DNA from: Ignavibacteria bacterium
GTDB lineage: Bacteria; Bacteroidota; Ignavibacteria; Kapaibacteriales; UBA2268
Reading direction: 5' to 3'
Length of the DNA: 64,000 nt
Assembly: GCA_026416955.1 (NCBI GenBank)
Contig: JAOAEE010000013.1
Location: forward strand, 1 to 64,000
Shown: positions 17,590 to 28,915 of the stretch, one piece after another
How positions within the stretch are numbered: position 1 is the first letter of the stretch
Layout of the letters: the number at the start of each line of letters is the position of its first letter
Notes under the pieces: generated by a model
Told to the model about the DNA's origin: nothing
Database searches by the model: none
Seen by the model: the letters and a program-made list of their open reading frames with translations, nothing else
Translations under genes and position numbers: made by a program

Positions 17590-18078
17590 TTACTCTGGAA
17601 CAGCCAAACCTAATACTTTTAAAAGAGAATCGTATCGCTTCCCTTCGATATATGTTACTCTTAATAAACGACCGTAAGTATCAAGATTTGGTTCCTTATA
17701 GTCTCTATGTAATTCGACCTTTTTATTTAGTAAAGTTTTCTTGGCAAATTCTTTTGCTTTTAATCCTAGAGCCAGGGCAGAATCAACAGAAATTCCGGCC
17801 TTTCGTGCTTGTTCGGTCAATCTATTCCCTTTACTTGTTTCAAAGCAATCTACATATAAAACCCTAACTTTCCATTTTTGATTTTTATAGTAAATCGAAA
17901 AAGTATCACCATCACTAATATCAATTGCCGTGGTTTGTAATATTGGTTCGGTAGGAGTATTTGGGTCGACAATAGGAGACGAATCCTCCCCGCAAGAGTA
18001 AAACAAGAAAGATGAAAAAACAACTAAAACAACGAAAAAAATTATTTTAATAAAAATATTACTAAAAAAGTTACCCAT
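17590..18078 (-). CDS. SNase-like nuclease lipoprotein
   Basis: This 162-residue protein has a hydrophobic signal and a lipobox-like FYSC (Cys near 29), then a staphylococcal nuclease-type domain with the DGDTF start, a VRVLYVDCFET segment, Glu and Arg-rich strands and DTYGRLLRVTY. In the canonical enzyme an Arg-Glu-Arg set and Ca2+-binding Asp residues act together. Here DGDTF, the Glu after the IDCPE-like segment (DCFET) and the YGRLLR Arg are present, so activity is plausible. It would act outside the inner membrane on DNA or RNA. It sits between smc and mtgA with gaps of two and four bases. Confidence 0.85.
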   Translation of the reverse strand: MGNFFSNIFIKIIFFVVLVVFSSFLFYSCGEDSSPIVDPNTPTEPILQTTAIDISDGDTFSIYYKNQKWKVRVLYVDCFETSKGNRLTEQARKAGISVDSALALGLKAKEFAKKTLLNKKVELHRDYKEPNLDTYGRLLRVTYIEGKRYDSLLKVLGLAVPE

Positions 18079-18080
18079 AT

Positions 18081-21000
18081 TTATTCCACCAACTTAACAG
18101 AAAGAACTTTCGAAACACCATCCTCTGCCATAGTAATTCCATACATAACGTTTGCAAATTCCATTGTTCGCTTATTGTGTGTAATAATAATAAACTGAAC
18201 ATCATCGGAAAATTTTTTCAAGAGGTTCAAAAACCTATCCACATTTGCGTCATCCAATGGAGCATCAACTTCATCGAGAATACAAAAAGGCGAAGGTTTA
18301 ACGAGATATAAAGCAAACAAAAGTGAAAGAACGGTTAATGTCTTTTCGCCTTGAGATAAGGTTTCAAGTGAGTTAATTTTTTTCCCCGATGGCTTTACTT
18401 TTATCTCAATATCCGAGTCAAGTGGATTACTATTGTCAATTATCAATTCAGCAAAACTATCGCCTCCAAAAAGTTCTTTAAATACTTTATTGAAATTTTC
18501 GTTAACTTTTTGAAAAGTTTCGAGAAATCGTTTCTCGGCAGTATCGTTAATTTCCTTTAGTGCCTCTTTCAATGATTTTTCGGACTTAACAAGGTCTTCG
18601 ATTTGATTTTTGTATAAATCCAATCGATTCTTTTGTTCCTCGTATTCTTGCAAAGCAAGAAAATTAACATTTCCAAGCGAAGCCAATGTTTTTCTTAATT
18701 CAGAGATTTTATATTCAACTTCATTTATTTTTGTATCTTCGAAAGAAGTGGATAATACATAATTATTAAGATTAACATTATAACTGTCTAATGCTTTAGA
18801 AAACAATGAATGTGCAACCTCTTTTTGCCTTGTAATCTCCAGCTCATTTTGATGAATATTGTTGACTATCTTTTCGATGCTTTTTAGAATTTGATTTTTA
18901 TATTCTTCTTGTTGAAACAATATTTCTTCTAATTCTTTCCTTTTTTGTATTAGTAGTTCTTTTCGCATTTTAATATTTTCTAACTTTTTTTCTAAATCTT
19001 CCTTATTTTTTGTCAAAGCTGCAATTCTGTAAATTTTCTTTTCCCTTTCTAAAATTAAAACTTGTAGAGCTTCTTTCAGTTTTTCAAGTTTGTTTTGATT
19101 ATTATTTTTTGAATTTTGTATCCTTTGAACTTCCTTTTCAATTGATACCAATTCTGTTTTAATCTGTACAAGATTTTTCTCTAATTCTCTTATTTTTTCT
19201 TGTTCAATATTAAAAATAGATTGAAATTCTTGCAAGTCCTTCTCTTGTTTTTCAAATAATAATTTAGTATTGTTAAGTTCAGAAAATTTATTTTCCAAAA
19301 GATTTTGCAAATTATCAATTTCTTTGTTAAACTTTTCGTACTCCTCCTCTATTTTATTAATCGAGCTTTCAAAACTAATTAATTCTTTTTTCATTTGTTC
19401 CAAAACAGCTTCCTCTCTACTAAGAGTAATATTATTTTGTTTGAGCTTGTTTTCAAGTTCTTTGGACTGGTAAACAAGTTCAGAATGCTCTTTGTCTAAA
19501 ATTTGCAACTCCGAGTTGAGCATTTTAATTTCTTCGTTCAAGGTGGTTAACTCACTAAGTAATTCCTCATATTTTTTTTCTAACTTCTTAATTCTTTCTA
19601 CTTTTCCAATCGATAGACCTTCCCTATTTAGTATTGAACCCCTTTTTTGAATAAAGCCACCCCAAATCAATTCACCAGAAAGAGTTACAATACTACGTAA
19701 GGAAAGATTAGACGCCAATTCAATAGCATCGGAATAATCTTTTACTATAACAGAATTCCCTAAAAGTATCCTTAAAATCGAGCGAATTTTGTTATCGACA
19801 TTTGGCAACTCGCTTGCAAATGCAATAATCTTTGGATGTTCGGGAAGAACATTCTCAAAACTAACTTGAGGAACTTCATTTAGACAAACAAACCAACATT
19901 TCCCTTTGTGTTCGCTTGCAAGAATTTCCTTTGCCGAAAGAATGTCCTCCTCTGTATTTACAATTACAATATTTTTAAATTCACCAAGTAGAGAATCGTA
20001 TGCAACTCTAAATTGTTCATCAATTGAAATTATTTCCCCTAAAAGAGAAAAATTTCGTTCATGCTTCCAATTAGAATCTTTTAACAGAAACCTTGTGCTT
20101 TCATCTACTTCTAATATCGACTTTAAGAACTCTAAGGATGTTTGAATTTCCTTTATTGAAATTTGAACATCGTTTTTTCGAGAAAGTAAAGCATCCAAAT
20201 TCGATTTTTTATTTTTTTTCTTTTCCTCAACATCTTGAATTCTAATTTTAGTTTCCTCGATTTTTGTTGAAATTTGTTGGTTCTCGGTAATCAATCCTTT
20301 TATGAATTCGCTTTTCGAGGCGATTTTTGAATTGAGCTCTTTAATTGAATTAATTAAGTCTTCTTTGCTTTTTAAAGATTGATTTTTGGCAAAGAGCAAT
20401 TTTTCGATATTCAATTTCTCGAACTTTGTTTCATTTTCAAGATTAATTATCTTTTCTTTAATTTCTTGCAAGGCAATTATTTTCTCTTTTAAAGAGTGTT
20501 CGTTAGCCTTATATGTCGATAAATGACTATTGAAAGTCTCTTCGGTTTTTTTATAATCAATTTCTTTTGTAGTGCGAATTTTTGCAAGTTCACTATAAGT
20601 GTTTTCAAACCTTTGATTCAACCTTTTTAATTCTTCTATCTCGTTTTTAATTCTTTTTTCCTCAGAATTGAAATTATTTATCTTTTCTTGTTCCAAATTT
20701 ATTTGGTTTTGAACATTTGAAAATTCTCTATACGTAAGACTTTCTTCATTTCTACAATTATCTATTTCACTCAAATAATTATCTATTTCTTCTTGTAATT
20801 TCAGAATTTCACCATCGACCTTTTCAAGTTCTTGGCGTTTACTTTCCCTTTCGGATATTAACCTACTATTCTCGGTTTCTAATTTTGCAACTTTCTCATT
20901 GGCTTTAACAAATTGAAATAGCCAAAGATTTAATTCCAATTCCTTTAGTTCTTGATAAATTTTGTTATATCTTTTAGTTTTAGCAGCTTGCCGAGAAAGA

Positions 21001-21611
21001 GAACGAACTTGTTGTTCTATTTCATTTACCAAATCGTAAATTCTCAGTAGATCGTTTTGCACAGTATCAAGTTTCTTAGTCGTCTCCTTTTTCCTTTGCT
21101 TATATTTGGCAATACCTGCTGCTTCTTCGAGCAAACGACGTCTTTCTTCTAAACTTCCATTTAACAAAGTCTCTATCATCTTCAATTCAATAATAGAGTA
21201 GGAGTTATGTCCAATTCCAGTATCAGTAAATAAATCTGCAATATCTTTCAGCCTACATTGAGTATTATTGATTAAATATTCGCTTTTACCATCCCGAAAC
21301 AATCTTCTCGTTATTGTTAATTCAGAAAAATTCGTGGGTAAAATTCCTTTATCGTTTTGAAATGTAATAGAAACTTCTGCCATACCTAATGGCTTTCGAG
21401 AACTTGAGCCATTGAAAATTACATTTTCCATTAATTCGCTACGAAGAAGCGAGGTTTTCTGTTCTCCAAGAACCCAACGGACCGCATCGACAACATTTGT
21501 TTTACCACAACCATTTGGACCAACTATTGCGGTAATTCCGCCATTAAAAATTAATGTTGTTTTATTTGCAAAGGATTTAAACCCCAATAATTCTATTTTT
21601 GTTAAAAACAT
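18081..21611 (-). CDS. smc: chromosome segregation ATPase SMC
   Basis: This is a 1176-residue condensin. The N-terminal ATPase half begins with a LLGFKSFANKT segment and has Walker A GPNGCGKT (31-38). Two long coiled coils flank a hinge near residues 510-670, and the C-terminal half carries the ABC signature LSQGEKT and Walker B with CILDEVDAPLDD. The length is normal for bacterial SMC. I chose the ATG at 21611 because the upstream in-frame start at 21623 is a TTG and the family starts at this Met. It compacts and segregates the chromosome with ScpA and ScpB, which are not in this window. It leads an operon with a nuclease lipoprotein and mtgA. Confidence 0.97.
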   Translation of the reverse strand: MFLTKIELLGFKSFANKTTLIFNGGITAIVGPNGCGKTNVVDAVRWVLGEQKTSLLRSELMENVIFNGSSSRKPLGMAEVSITFQNDKGILPTNFSELTITRRLFRDGKSEYLINNTQCRLKDIADLFTDTGIGHNSYSIIELKMIETLLNGSLEERRRLLEEAAGIAKYKQRKKETTKKLDTVQNDLLRIYDLVNEIEQQVRSLSRQAAKTKRYNKIYQELKELELNLWLFQFVKANEKVAKLETENSRLISERESKRQELEKVDGEILKLQEEIDNYLSEIDNCRNEESLTYREFSNVQNQINLEQEKINNFNSEEKRIKNEIEELKRLNQRFENTYSELAKIRTTKEIDYKKTEETFNSHLSTYKANEHSLKEKIIALQEIKEKIINLENETKFEKLNIEKLLFAKNQSLKSKEDLINSIKELNSKIASKSEFIKGLITENQQISTKIEETKIRIQDVEEKKKNKKSNLDALLSRKNDVQISIKEIQTSLEFLKSILEVDESTRFLLKDSNWKHERNFSLLGEIISIDEQFRVAYDSLLGEFKNIVIVNTEEDILSAKEILASEHKGKCWFVCLNEVPQVSFENVLPEHPKIIAFASELPNVDNKIRSILRILLGNSVIVKDYSDAIELASNLSLRSIVTLSGELIWGGFIQKRGSILNREGLSIGKVERIKKLEKKYEELLSELTTLNEEIKMLNSELQILDKEHSELVYQSKELENKLKQNNITLSREEAVLEQMKKELISFESSINKIEEEYEKFNKEIDNLQNLLENKFSELNNTKLLFEKQEKDLQEFQSIFNIEQEKIRELEKNLVQIKTELVSIEKEVQRIQNSKNNNQNKLEKLKEALQVLILEREKKIYRIAALTKNKEDLEKKLENIKMRKELLIQKRKELEEILFQQEEYKNQILKSIEKIVNNIHQNELEITRQKEVAHSLFSKALDSYNVNLNNYVLSTSFEDTKINEVEYKISELRKTLASLGNVNFLALQEYEEQKNRLDLYKNQIEDLVKSEKSLKEALKEINDTAEKRFLETFQKVNENFNKVFKELFGGDSFAELIIDNSNPLDSDIEIKVKPSGKKINSLETLSQGEKTLTVLSLLFALYLVKPSPFCILDEVDAPLDDANVDRFLNLLKKFSDDVQFIIITHNKRTMEFANVMYGITMAEDGVSKVLSVKLVE

Positions 21612-21754
21612 TATCCAAATCAATAAAGAAAATACAAAATTACAATTGAATTACCAATTTAAAGATTAGGGAAAACGAAGAAATGCAATAGCTTTTATAG
21701 AAGTATAATAAATACAAATATCTACCCCCTTTTTTCGTCAAGTAGTTTTCAATA

Positions 21755-21762
21755 TAAGGAGG
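21755..21762 (+). promoter_or_regulatory. strong Shine-Dalgarno site for htrA
   Basis: TAAGGAGG, complementary to the 16S rRNA tail, lies four bases before the ATG at 21767. Many genes in this window lack such a site, so htrA is probably efficiently translated. Its promoter must lie in the 155-base gap to smc. I see a TATAAT at 21704-21709 there, but no convincing partner element. Confidence 0.7.
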
Positions 21763-21766
21763 AATT

Positions 21767-23305
21767 ATGAAAAATAAGAATTTGAAAATTGCTGCCATAA
21801 CAAGCGGTAGCATCGTTTTGATACTTGTGCTTTATTTTACTGTGTTCAAAGGGATTATTCTTGCCCAACCAGAAATAGGGCTTTCAAAGCCACCTGTCGA
21901 AATGAACGCTACTGTAAAAGCTTTGAATGATGCATACAAAAACGCTGCTAATGCAGTGATTGAAAGTGTTGTAAATATTAGAGTAAAAATAAAGTCGAAA
22001 AGGAATTTAGACAAATTTGATATTTTCCCTTTTCAAGATGAAAATCCTTTCTTCAAAGACTGGGAAGACTTTTTAAAACGACATTTTGAAGATGTCGACC
22101 CTGAAATGACATCTGCTGGTAGTGGTGTATTTGTCACTTCGGATGGATACATTGTTACAAATAACCACGTCATCGAAAATGCTGATGAAATCAAAGTAAC
22201 AACTTTCAACAAAAAAGAATACAAAGCGAAAATAATTGGTTCGGACAAATGGACTGACCTTGCAGTTATTAAAATAGAAGGCGAAAATTTCAAACCAGTT
22301 CATTTTGCCAATATGGACGAAATAAAGGTTGGAGAGTTAGTTATTGCCGTTGGAAATCCCTTAGGATTGAGTTCAACTGTAACATCTGGTATAATTAGTG
22401 CTTTAGGTAGAGGAGGTCTAAATCTAATTAGACCCGAAGATGGTGGAAAAGTCAACTACGCCATCGAAAACTTTATACAAACAGATGCTCCAATTAACCC
22501 CGGAAATAGTGGAGGTGGTTTATTCAATTTAAACGGTAGTTTAGTGGGAATAAATACTGCAATCGCTACAAGAACTGGTACCTATATAGGTTACGGTTTT
22601 GCAATCCCGGCTGACCTTGTAAAAACTGTAGTTACAGAAATTATTCGAACTGGAAAATTCGACCGTGCATATCTTGGTGTTTATATTCGTACAGTTGACG
22701 AAACCTATGCAAAAGCATTCGGACTTAAAGAAGTCAAAGGTGCTTTTGTTAACGAAGTTGAAAAAGGAAGTCCTGCAGACAAAGCTGGAGTAAAAATAGA
22801 AGATGTAATTCTTGCAGTTGATGGGAAAACAATCAATTCCAGCAATGAGTTGCAAACAGAAATTGCAAAAAGAAAACCCGGAGAAACAGTTGAGCTAACT
22901 ATCTGGCGCCAAAAGAAGGAAATAAAGATTAAAGTAAAATTGGGAACCAAAGATGGTACTTTTGCCGAAAATGAGCAACAATCCGAAATTGAAGAACCAA
23001 AGCCCGGTCAAGAAGTCAAATTAGATAAACTTGGTTTGGTTGTGACCCCTCTTGATGAAAAAACTAAAGAAGCTTTCGATGTTAAAAATGGTGTTTATAT
23101 TAAAGATGTAAAAAATTCGTATTTAAGAAGGGAAAGAGGCTTAATTCCAGGAGGTGTAATCTTAAAGGTTGATGAACAAGAGATTACATCCGTTAACCAA
23201 TTGAAAAAAATTATCGAAGCCAAAAAACCCGGTGAAGCTGTTTTGTTAAGAATTAAGTATAAAGACACTTCAACAATTGTGGCGATTGAAGTTCCTGAAA
23301 GTTAA
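21767..23305 (+). CDS. HtrA/DegP-family periplasmic serine protease with two PDZ domains
   Basis: This 512-residue protein has an N-terminal membrane segment (about 10-32), then a trypsin-like domain with the triad His134 (TNNHVI), Asp164 (TDLAVIKI) and Ser248 (GNSGGGLF). Two PDZ domains follow (about 300-390 and 415-508). It degrades or refolds misfolded envelope proteins. The long acidic insert after the first strand (about 80-115) is the LA-loop region. The gene stands alone, divergent from smc, with a strong ribosome-binding site and a strong terminator at 23332-23367. I cannot tell DegP from DegQ or DegS by sequence alone, so I leave the symbol empty. Confidence 0.94.
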   Translation: MKNKNLKIAAITSGSIVLILVLYFTVFKGIILAQPEIGLSKPPVEMNATVKALNDAYKNAANAVIESVVNIRVKIKSKRNLDKFDIFPFQDENPFFKDWEDFLKRHFEDVDPEMTSAGSGVFVTSDGYIVTNNHVIENADEIKVTTFNKKEYKAKIIGSDKWTDLAVIKIEGENFKPVHFANMDEIKVGELVIAVGNPLGLSSTVTSGIISALGRGGLNLIRPEDGGKVNYAIENFIQTDAPINPGNSGGGLFNLNGSLVGINTAIATRTGTYIGYGFAIPADLVKTVVTEIIRTGKFDRAYLGVYIRTVDETYAKAFGLKEVKGAFVNEVEKGSPADKAGVKIEDVILAVDGKTINSSNELQTEIAKRKPGETVELTIWRQKKEIKIKVKLGTKDGTFAENEQQSEIEEPKPGQEVKLDKLGLVVTPLDEKTKEAFDVKNGVYIKDVKNSYLRRERGLIPGGVILKVDEQEITSVNQLKKIIEAKKPGEAVLLRIKYKDTSTIVAIEVPES

Positions 23306-23331
23306 TATAAACAGTTAATTATTATAATTAT

Positions 23332-23367
23332 AAAGCAATGGTTAGTTTTCTAACCATTGCTTTTTTT
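23332..23367 (+). terminator. rho-independent terminator after htrA
   Basis: Thirteen-base perfect arms (AAGCAATGGTTAG and its complement, 23333-23345 and 23350-23362) enclose a TTTT loop, followed by a run of T. It lies 28 bases past the htrA stop and also separates htrA from the convergent OsmC gene. Confidence 0.9.
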
Positions 23368-23399
23368 AAAAAAAAATAAATAAATGAATTTCTTTGAAA

Positions 23400-23819
23400 T
23401 TATGGTTTAATTACTCTTGCTTCCCAAGTAACTTCACAACCAGCAAGTTTGAACATTGCCGAGGCACTACAGTACTTGGTTTGAGATAGTTCTATCGAAC
23501 GGTTCAGATCTTCAATTGTCGCATCTGGACTAACAAGTTCATATATTAAATGGCTTTTTACAAAAACTTTTGGGTGTTCAGATGCTCTTTTAGCTTCTAT
23601 TTTAATTGTCATTGAAGTTATAGTTTTTCTCTTTTTACGTAAGATGCTTACTACATCCATAAAAGTACAAGCACCCATTGCCATAAGCATCGTTTCCATA
23701 GGTGATGGAGCAGAATGTTCTCCTCCAAATTCTGGACTTGTGTCGAAATGAGTTTCTAAGCCCAACCGGTTAGTACCTATAATACGCATATTCTTATCTA
23801 AACGCAAATTTACTTCCAT
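23400..23819 (-). CDS. OsmC-family peroxiredoxin-like protein
   Basis: This 139-residue OsmC/Ohr-type protein has the two family cysteines: one in the central helix (MGACTFMDVVSIL) and one in the C-terminal part (TKYCSASAMF). These would reduce organic hydroperoxides using thiols. The APSPMETMLMAMG segment is characteristic of the YhfA/OsmC branch. It is cytosolic with no signal peptide. It is the last gene of a minus-strand operon that starts with prolyl oligopeptidase and ligA, and follows a small unknown gene by seven bases. Confidence 0.92.
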   Translation of the reverse strand: MEVNLRLDKNMRIIGTNRLGLETHFDTSPEFGGEHSAPSPMETMLMAMGACTFMDVVSILRKKRKTITSMTIKIEAKRASEHPKVFVKSHLIYELVSPDATIEDLNRSIELSQTKYCSASAMFKLAGCEVTWEARVIKP

Positions 23820-23826
23820 AAGGCCT

Positions 23827-24114
23827 TTATGGTTTGTTAATAATAATTTCTATAAGTGGAGAAACCTTTTGTCTTTCTTGCTCAATAAAATCCCTCACTC
23901 TTGGTTGAATAAAAATTTCGCTTTGGTGGTTCGAAAGTACGTTTGCTAAAATACTTAAGTGAACTTCGAGAGGTAAATTCCTATTCAATACAACAATTTT
24001 TTCGTCTTGTAAAACGCAAGCACCACCTCCAAAAGAACCACTATCCTTACGAATCTTATAACCCAAAGATTTTAAAATATTAACCATCTCTTCAAACAGT
24101 TGTTTATCTTTCAT
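23827..24114 (-). CDS. small conserved-looking protein of unknown function
   Basis: This 95-residue protein has no signal peptide. It has an N-terminal helix, a glycine-rich loop (SGSFGGGACVL) followed by a beta hairpin (DEKIVVLNRNLP), and further helices with PRVRDF near the end. I do not recognise the family. The start overlaps the stop of the membrane protein gene by 11 bases, so the two are co-translated. Codon use and the operon position support it as a real gene. Confidence 0.6.
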   Translation of the reverse strand: MKDKQLFEEMVNILKSLGYKIRKDSGSFGGGACVLQDEKIVVLNRNLPLEVHLSILANVLSNHQSEIFIQPRVRDFIEQERQKVSPLIEIIINKP

Positions 24115-24634
24115 TTTTCTTTAGAGGTTTAAACAATAAAAAGAAAATAATCGTAAAAATTGCAAGCCAATTGTAAACCATCAGAAAATTATAATTAACA
24201 AATCTTCTAAAGAAAAAAGTTTGAATTTCATTAGAAAAGTAGGAGATATTTGACTGAAAAAACACATAAAGTCCCAGTCGCAAATCAAAATACAAAAGTA
24301 TAAGTTCCGAAATTACAGAAAGTATATATAGAATAACAGACATAAGTAGCCAGCCATCGGTTTTGAATCGAGTTTTTATCCAAGAAAACAGATTGAGAAA
24401 CGAAATAAAAGTTAAAAGAAAACCAAAAGCAGTATACAAAGCACCAATGGAAAAATGCCTCACTGTCATTAAAGCAATTTTTTCGTCGACCCAATATCGA
24501 AACTTCAAAGATTTTTCATATGGTTCGTAAATATCATAAACAATGGCTGTTCTAATTATTGAACCACCAATCCAAATAATGCATCCAATAAAAAAAAGTG
24601 CTACGAATAATTTCTTTGTTTTTGTTACTTCCAT
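24104..24634 (-). CDS. four-helix integral membrane protein of unknown function
   Basis: This 176-residue inner-membrane protein has four hydrophobic segments, at roughly residues 9-28, 62-86, 97-118 and 150-170. A charged loop after helix 1 (YEKSLKFRYWVDEK) probably faces the periplasm. No family motif is recognised. It lies between ligA (51-base gap) and a small unknown gene that it overlaps. Confidence 0.6.
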   Translation of the reverse strand: MEVTKTKKLFVALFFIGCIIWIGGSIIRTAIVYDIYEPYEKSLKFRYWVDEKIALMTVRHFSIGALYTAFGFLLTFISFLNLFSWIKTRFKTDGWLLMSVILYILSVISELILLYFDLRLGLYVFFQSNISYFSNEIQTFFFRRFVNYNFLMVYNWLAIFTIIFFLLFKPLKKNER

Positions 24635-24685
24635 TCTCTACTCTTTTAATAATACATTCTAATTTTTTTGTAGGGGTTTTGTTCT

Positions 24686-26743
<2,058 letters not shown>

Positions 26744-26746
26744 TTA

Positions 26747-28822
26747 TCAATAAATTTCAAGAATATTCATTAACCATTGATATTCTATTTCTATATTCTT
26801 GATTTGTTGTTCAATAGATTGACCAGAGCCGTGACCACTTTCGAAATCAACAAACAAAAGAATTGGATTTTTTTGCCAAGGCAAGTTCTGAAGCAAAGCA
26901 GCAAATTTTTTTGCGTGTAAAGGGTCTACACGTGTATCGTTTTCCCCAGCTTTAATAAACATCGAAGGTAAATTCACACCAAATTTTACATTATGATATG
27001 GAGAATATTTCAACAAATTTCTGAAATCTTCCTCTTTTTCGGGGTCCCCGTATTCTGGTATCCAATACCTTGCTATTAAGAATTTATGATACCTAATCAT
27101 ATCAATTAATGGAACACCACAAATTACTGCTTTGAATAAGTCGGGTCTTTGTGTTGCAACCGCAGCAACTAACAATCCACCATTACTTGCCCCTTTAATT
27201 GCAAGTTTAGAAGGGTTAGTATATTTTTCTTTAATCAAGTATTCAGCAGCGGAGATGAAGTCATCAAAAACATTTTGTTTTTTGTCGAGCATACCTTGTT
27301 TATGCCATTCTTCTCCATATTCACTACCACCGCGAATACAAGCAATAGCATAAACCCCACCTCGGTTTACAAATGAAGCGTTTACTCCAAGATAATGTGG
27401 TGTCATACTAACATTGAAACCACCATAACCATAAAGTAAAGTTGGATTATTTCCATCCAATTTCAAACCTTTACGATAACAAAGAAACATTGGAACTCTT
27501 GTTCCATCTTTAGAATAGTAAAAAACCTGTTTTGTTTCTATATTTTTGGTATCAATTGGTGATTTGTCTTCGAAAATCAATGTCCATTCCAAGGTTTTTC
27601 CATCCAATCGATACAACTTGCTTGGAGTTGTAAAGCTCATGATAGAGATATAAACAGAATTAGAATATTCATCATAATACATTCCAGAAATATTTGCAAA
27701 TTCTGGTGGTTCAATCTCTTTGATAAAGTTACCTTGCAAATCATAAAGTAACAATTTGGAAAGAACATCCCTTTTTTCCCTAACAACAACATAGTCGGTA
27801 GTTAAAACAAACCCTTCCTTTGGATATTGGGTTTCGGGAATAAATACTTTCCAAAATTTATAATTAGGATGTTCAACATCTGTAACCATAATTTTTCCAT
27901 TTGGAGCATTTTCGTTTGTTTCGAAATAAATCTTACCTTCTTTTACTAATAGGGGATAAGCACGAAACTCTTTACTGCTAAAAATGACCAAAGAATCTGC
28001 AATATTCGATGGATTCACAATTTTTAATGTATTAGAGAAGAAATCACCTTCTGAAATAAAAGTTAAATTACTTTTTTCATCATCCCAAATGCTTGCAAAA
28101 TTTTTTGCATCTTTAGAATCGAACAAGAAAATGTCGTCTTTACTTTCCCCAGAAAGTTTATGAATATAAGTCTTTAGTGGCTTTTGGAACTGTATATCTT
28201 CGATCGAACGATAAGTAATATAAACATAATTTTCATTTCTGCACCATCGAATAGAGTACACATTATCAAGGGGTGGAGCTATTTCCCTTCCAGTTTTTGT
28301 ATCTAGAAAATAGTATCGAGCAATTTCATTTCCGCGTGTTTGAAGACCAATAGCCACTTTGTCGGCATTTTTACTCAAAACATAATTAACAATTGAAGTT
28401 TGTCCAGTAGTATCGATTCTGGTTGGGTCAAGCAGTAAAATATTCTTATTTTTTAACCGAGTGTAGAACTTATTTTGCTTTTCGCCTTGTTTTCTTGCAA
28501 AAAAGAATTCCCTCCCAGACTTAAAAAAAGGACTTGAAGTATAATCTCTATCTAAGAATAATCTAATCTCATTGCTCAATCCGGGAATTTTCTTAGTATT
28601 CCGCTCAAGCCATTTTTCTGTGAACCGATTTTGTTCAAGAGACCATTTTTGAACTTCTGGGTCGTTTTTGTTTTCAAGCCAACGATAATAATCGGTTATT
28701 ATGCAACCAAAAATAGTATCAACAACAGGAACTTGTTTTGAAATCGGATGTTTTAAATCATTTTGAGAAAACAGATAAACGAAAGGAAAAAACAAAAACA
28801 AAAATTGATACAGCCTATTCAT
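26747..28822 (-). CDS. prolyl oligopeptidase (S9A), exported
   Basis: This 691-residue enzyme has an N-terminal signal-like segment, a seven-bladed propeller (about 90-440) and an alpha/beta hydrolase domain with the triad Ser546 (GASNGG), Asp629 (GENDTRVDP) and His664 (ESGHGSG). It cleaves short peptides after proline. The signal suggests periplasmic location, where it would process peptides released by the secreted proteases encoded nearby; the proline dehydrogenase at 13372 could use the product. I chose the ATG at 28822, because the upstream in-frame start at 28852 is TTG and would bury the signal. Confidence 0.95.
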   Translation of the reverse strand: MNRLYQFLFLFFPFVYLFSQNDLKHPISKQVPVVDTIFGCIITDYYRWLENKNDPEVQKWSLEQNRFTEKWLERNTKKIPGLSNEIRLFLDRDYTSSPFFKSGREFFFARKQGEKQNKFYTRLKNKNILLLDPTRIDTTGQTSIVNYVLSKNADKVAIGLQTRGNEIARYYFLDTKTGREIAPPLDNVYSIRWCRNENYVYITYRSIEDIQFQKPLKTYIHKLSGESKDDIFLFDSKDAKNFASIWDDEKSNLTFISEGDFFSNTLKIVNPSNIADSLVIFSSKEFRAYPLLVKEGKIYFETNENAPNGKIMVTDVEHPNYKFWKVFIPETQYPKEGFVLTTDYVVVREKRDVLSKLLLYDLQGNFIKEIEPPEFANISGMYYDEYSNSVYISIMSFTTPSKLYRLDGKTLEWTLIFEDKSPIDTKNIETKQVFYYSKDGTRVPMFLCYRKGLKLDGNNPTLLYGYGGFNVSMTPHYLGVNASFVNRGGVYAIACIRGGSEYGEEWHKQGMLDKKQNVFDDFISAAEYLIKEKYTNPSKLAIKGASNGGLLVAAVATQRPDLFKAVICGVPLIDMIRYHKFLIARYWIPEYGDPEKEEDFRNLLKYSPYHNVKFGVNLPSMFIKAGENDTRVDPLHAKKFAALLQNLPWQKNPILLFVDFESGHGSGQSIEQQIKNIEIEYQWLMNILEIY

Positions 28823-28862
28823 ATCCCAGAAAGTTTTCTTTACAAAATTCAAATTAAGAAAA

Positions 28863-28895
28863 TTTGTAATTTCCTTTTACAAATCCTTAAATTTG
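28863..28895 (+). promoter_or_regulatory. candidate Bacteroidota-type promoter for the propeller protein
   Basis: TTTG at 28863-28866 and TAAATTTG at 28888-28895 are 21 bases apart. They match the -33 TTTG and -7 TAnnTTTG pattern known for Bacteroidota. The ATG follows at 28916. Confidence 0.45.
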
Positions 28896-28915
28896 AAAAT
28901 TATTATTAAATCAAA

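Noticed and set aside
21704-21709. TATAAT as a sigma70-type promoter for htrA
   Set aside because: No matching -35 element lies 16-18 bases upstream, and TATAAT is frequent by chance in this DNA.
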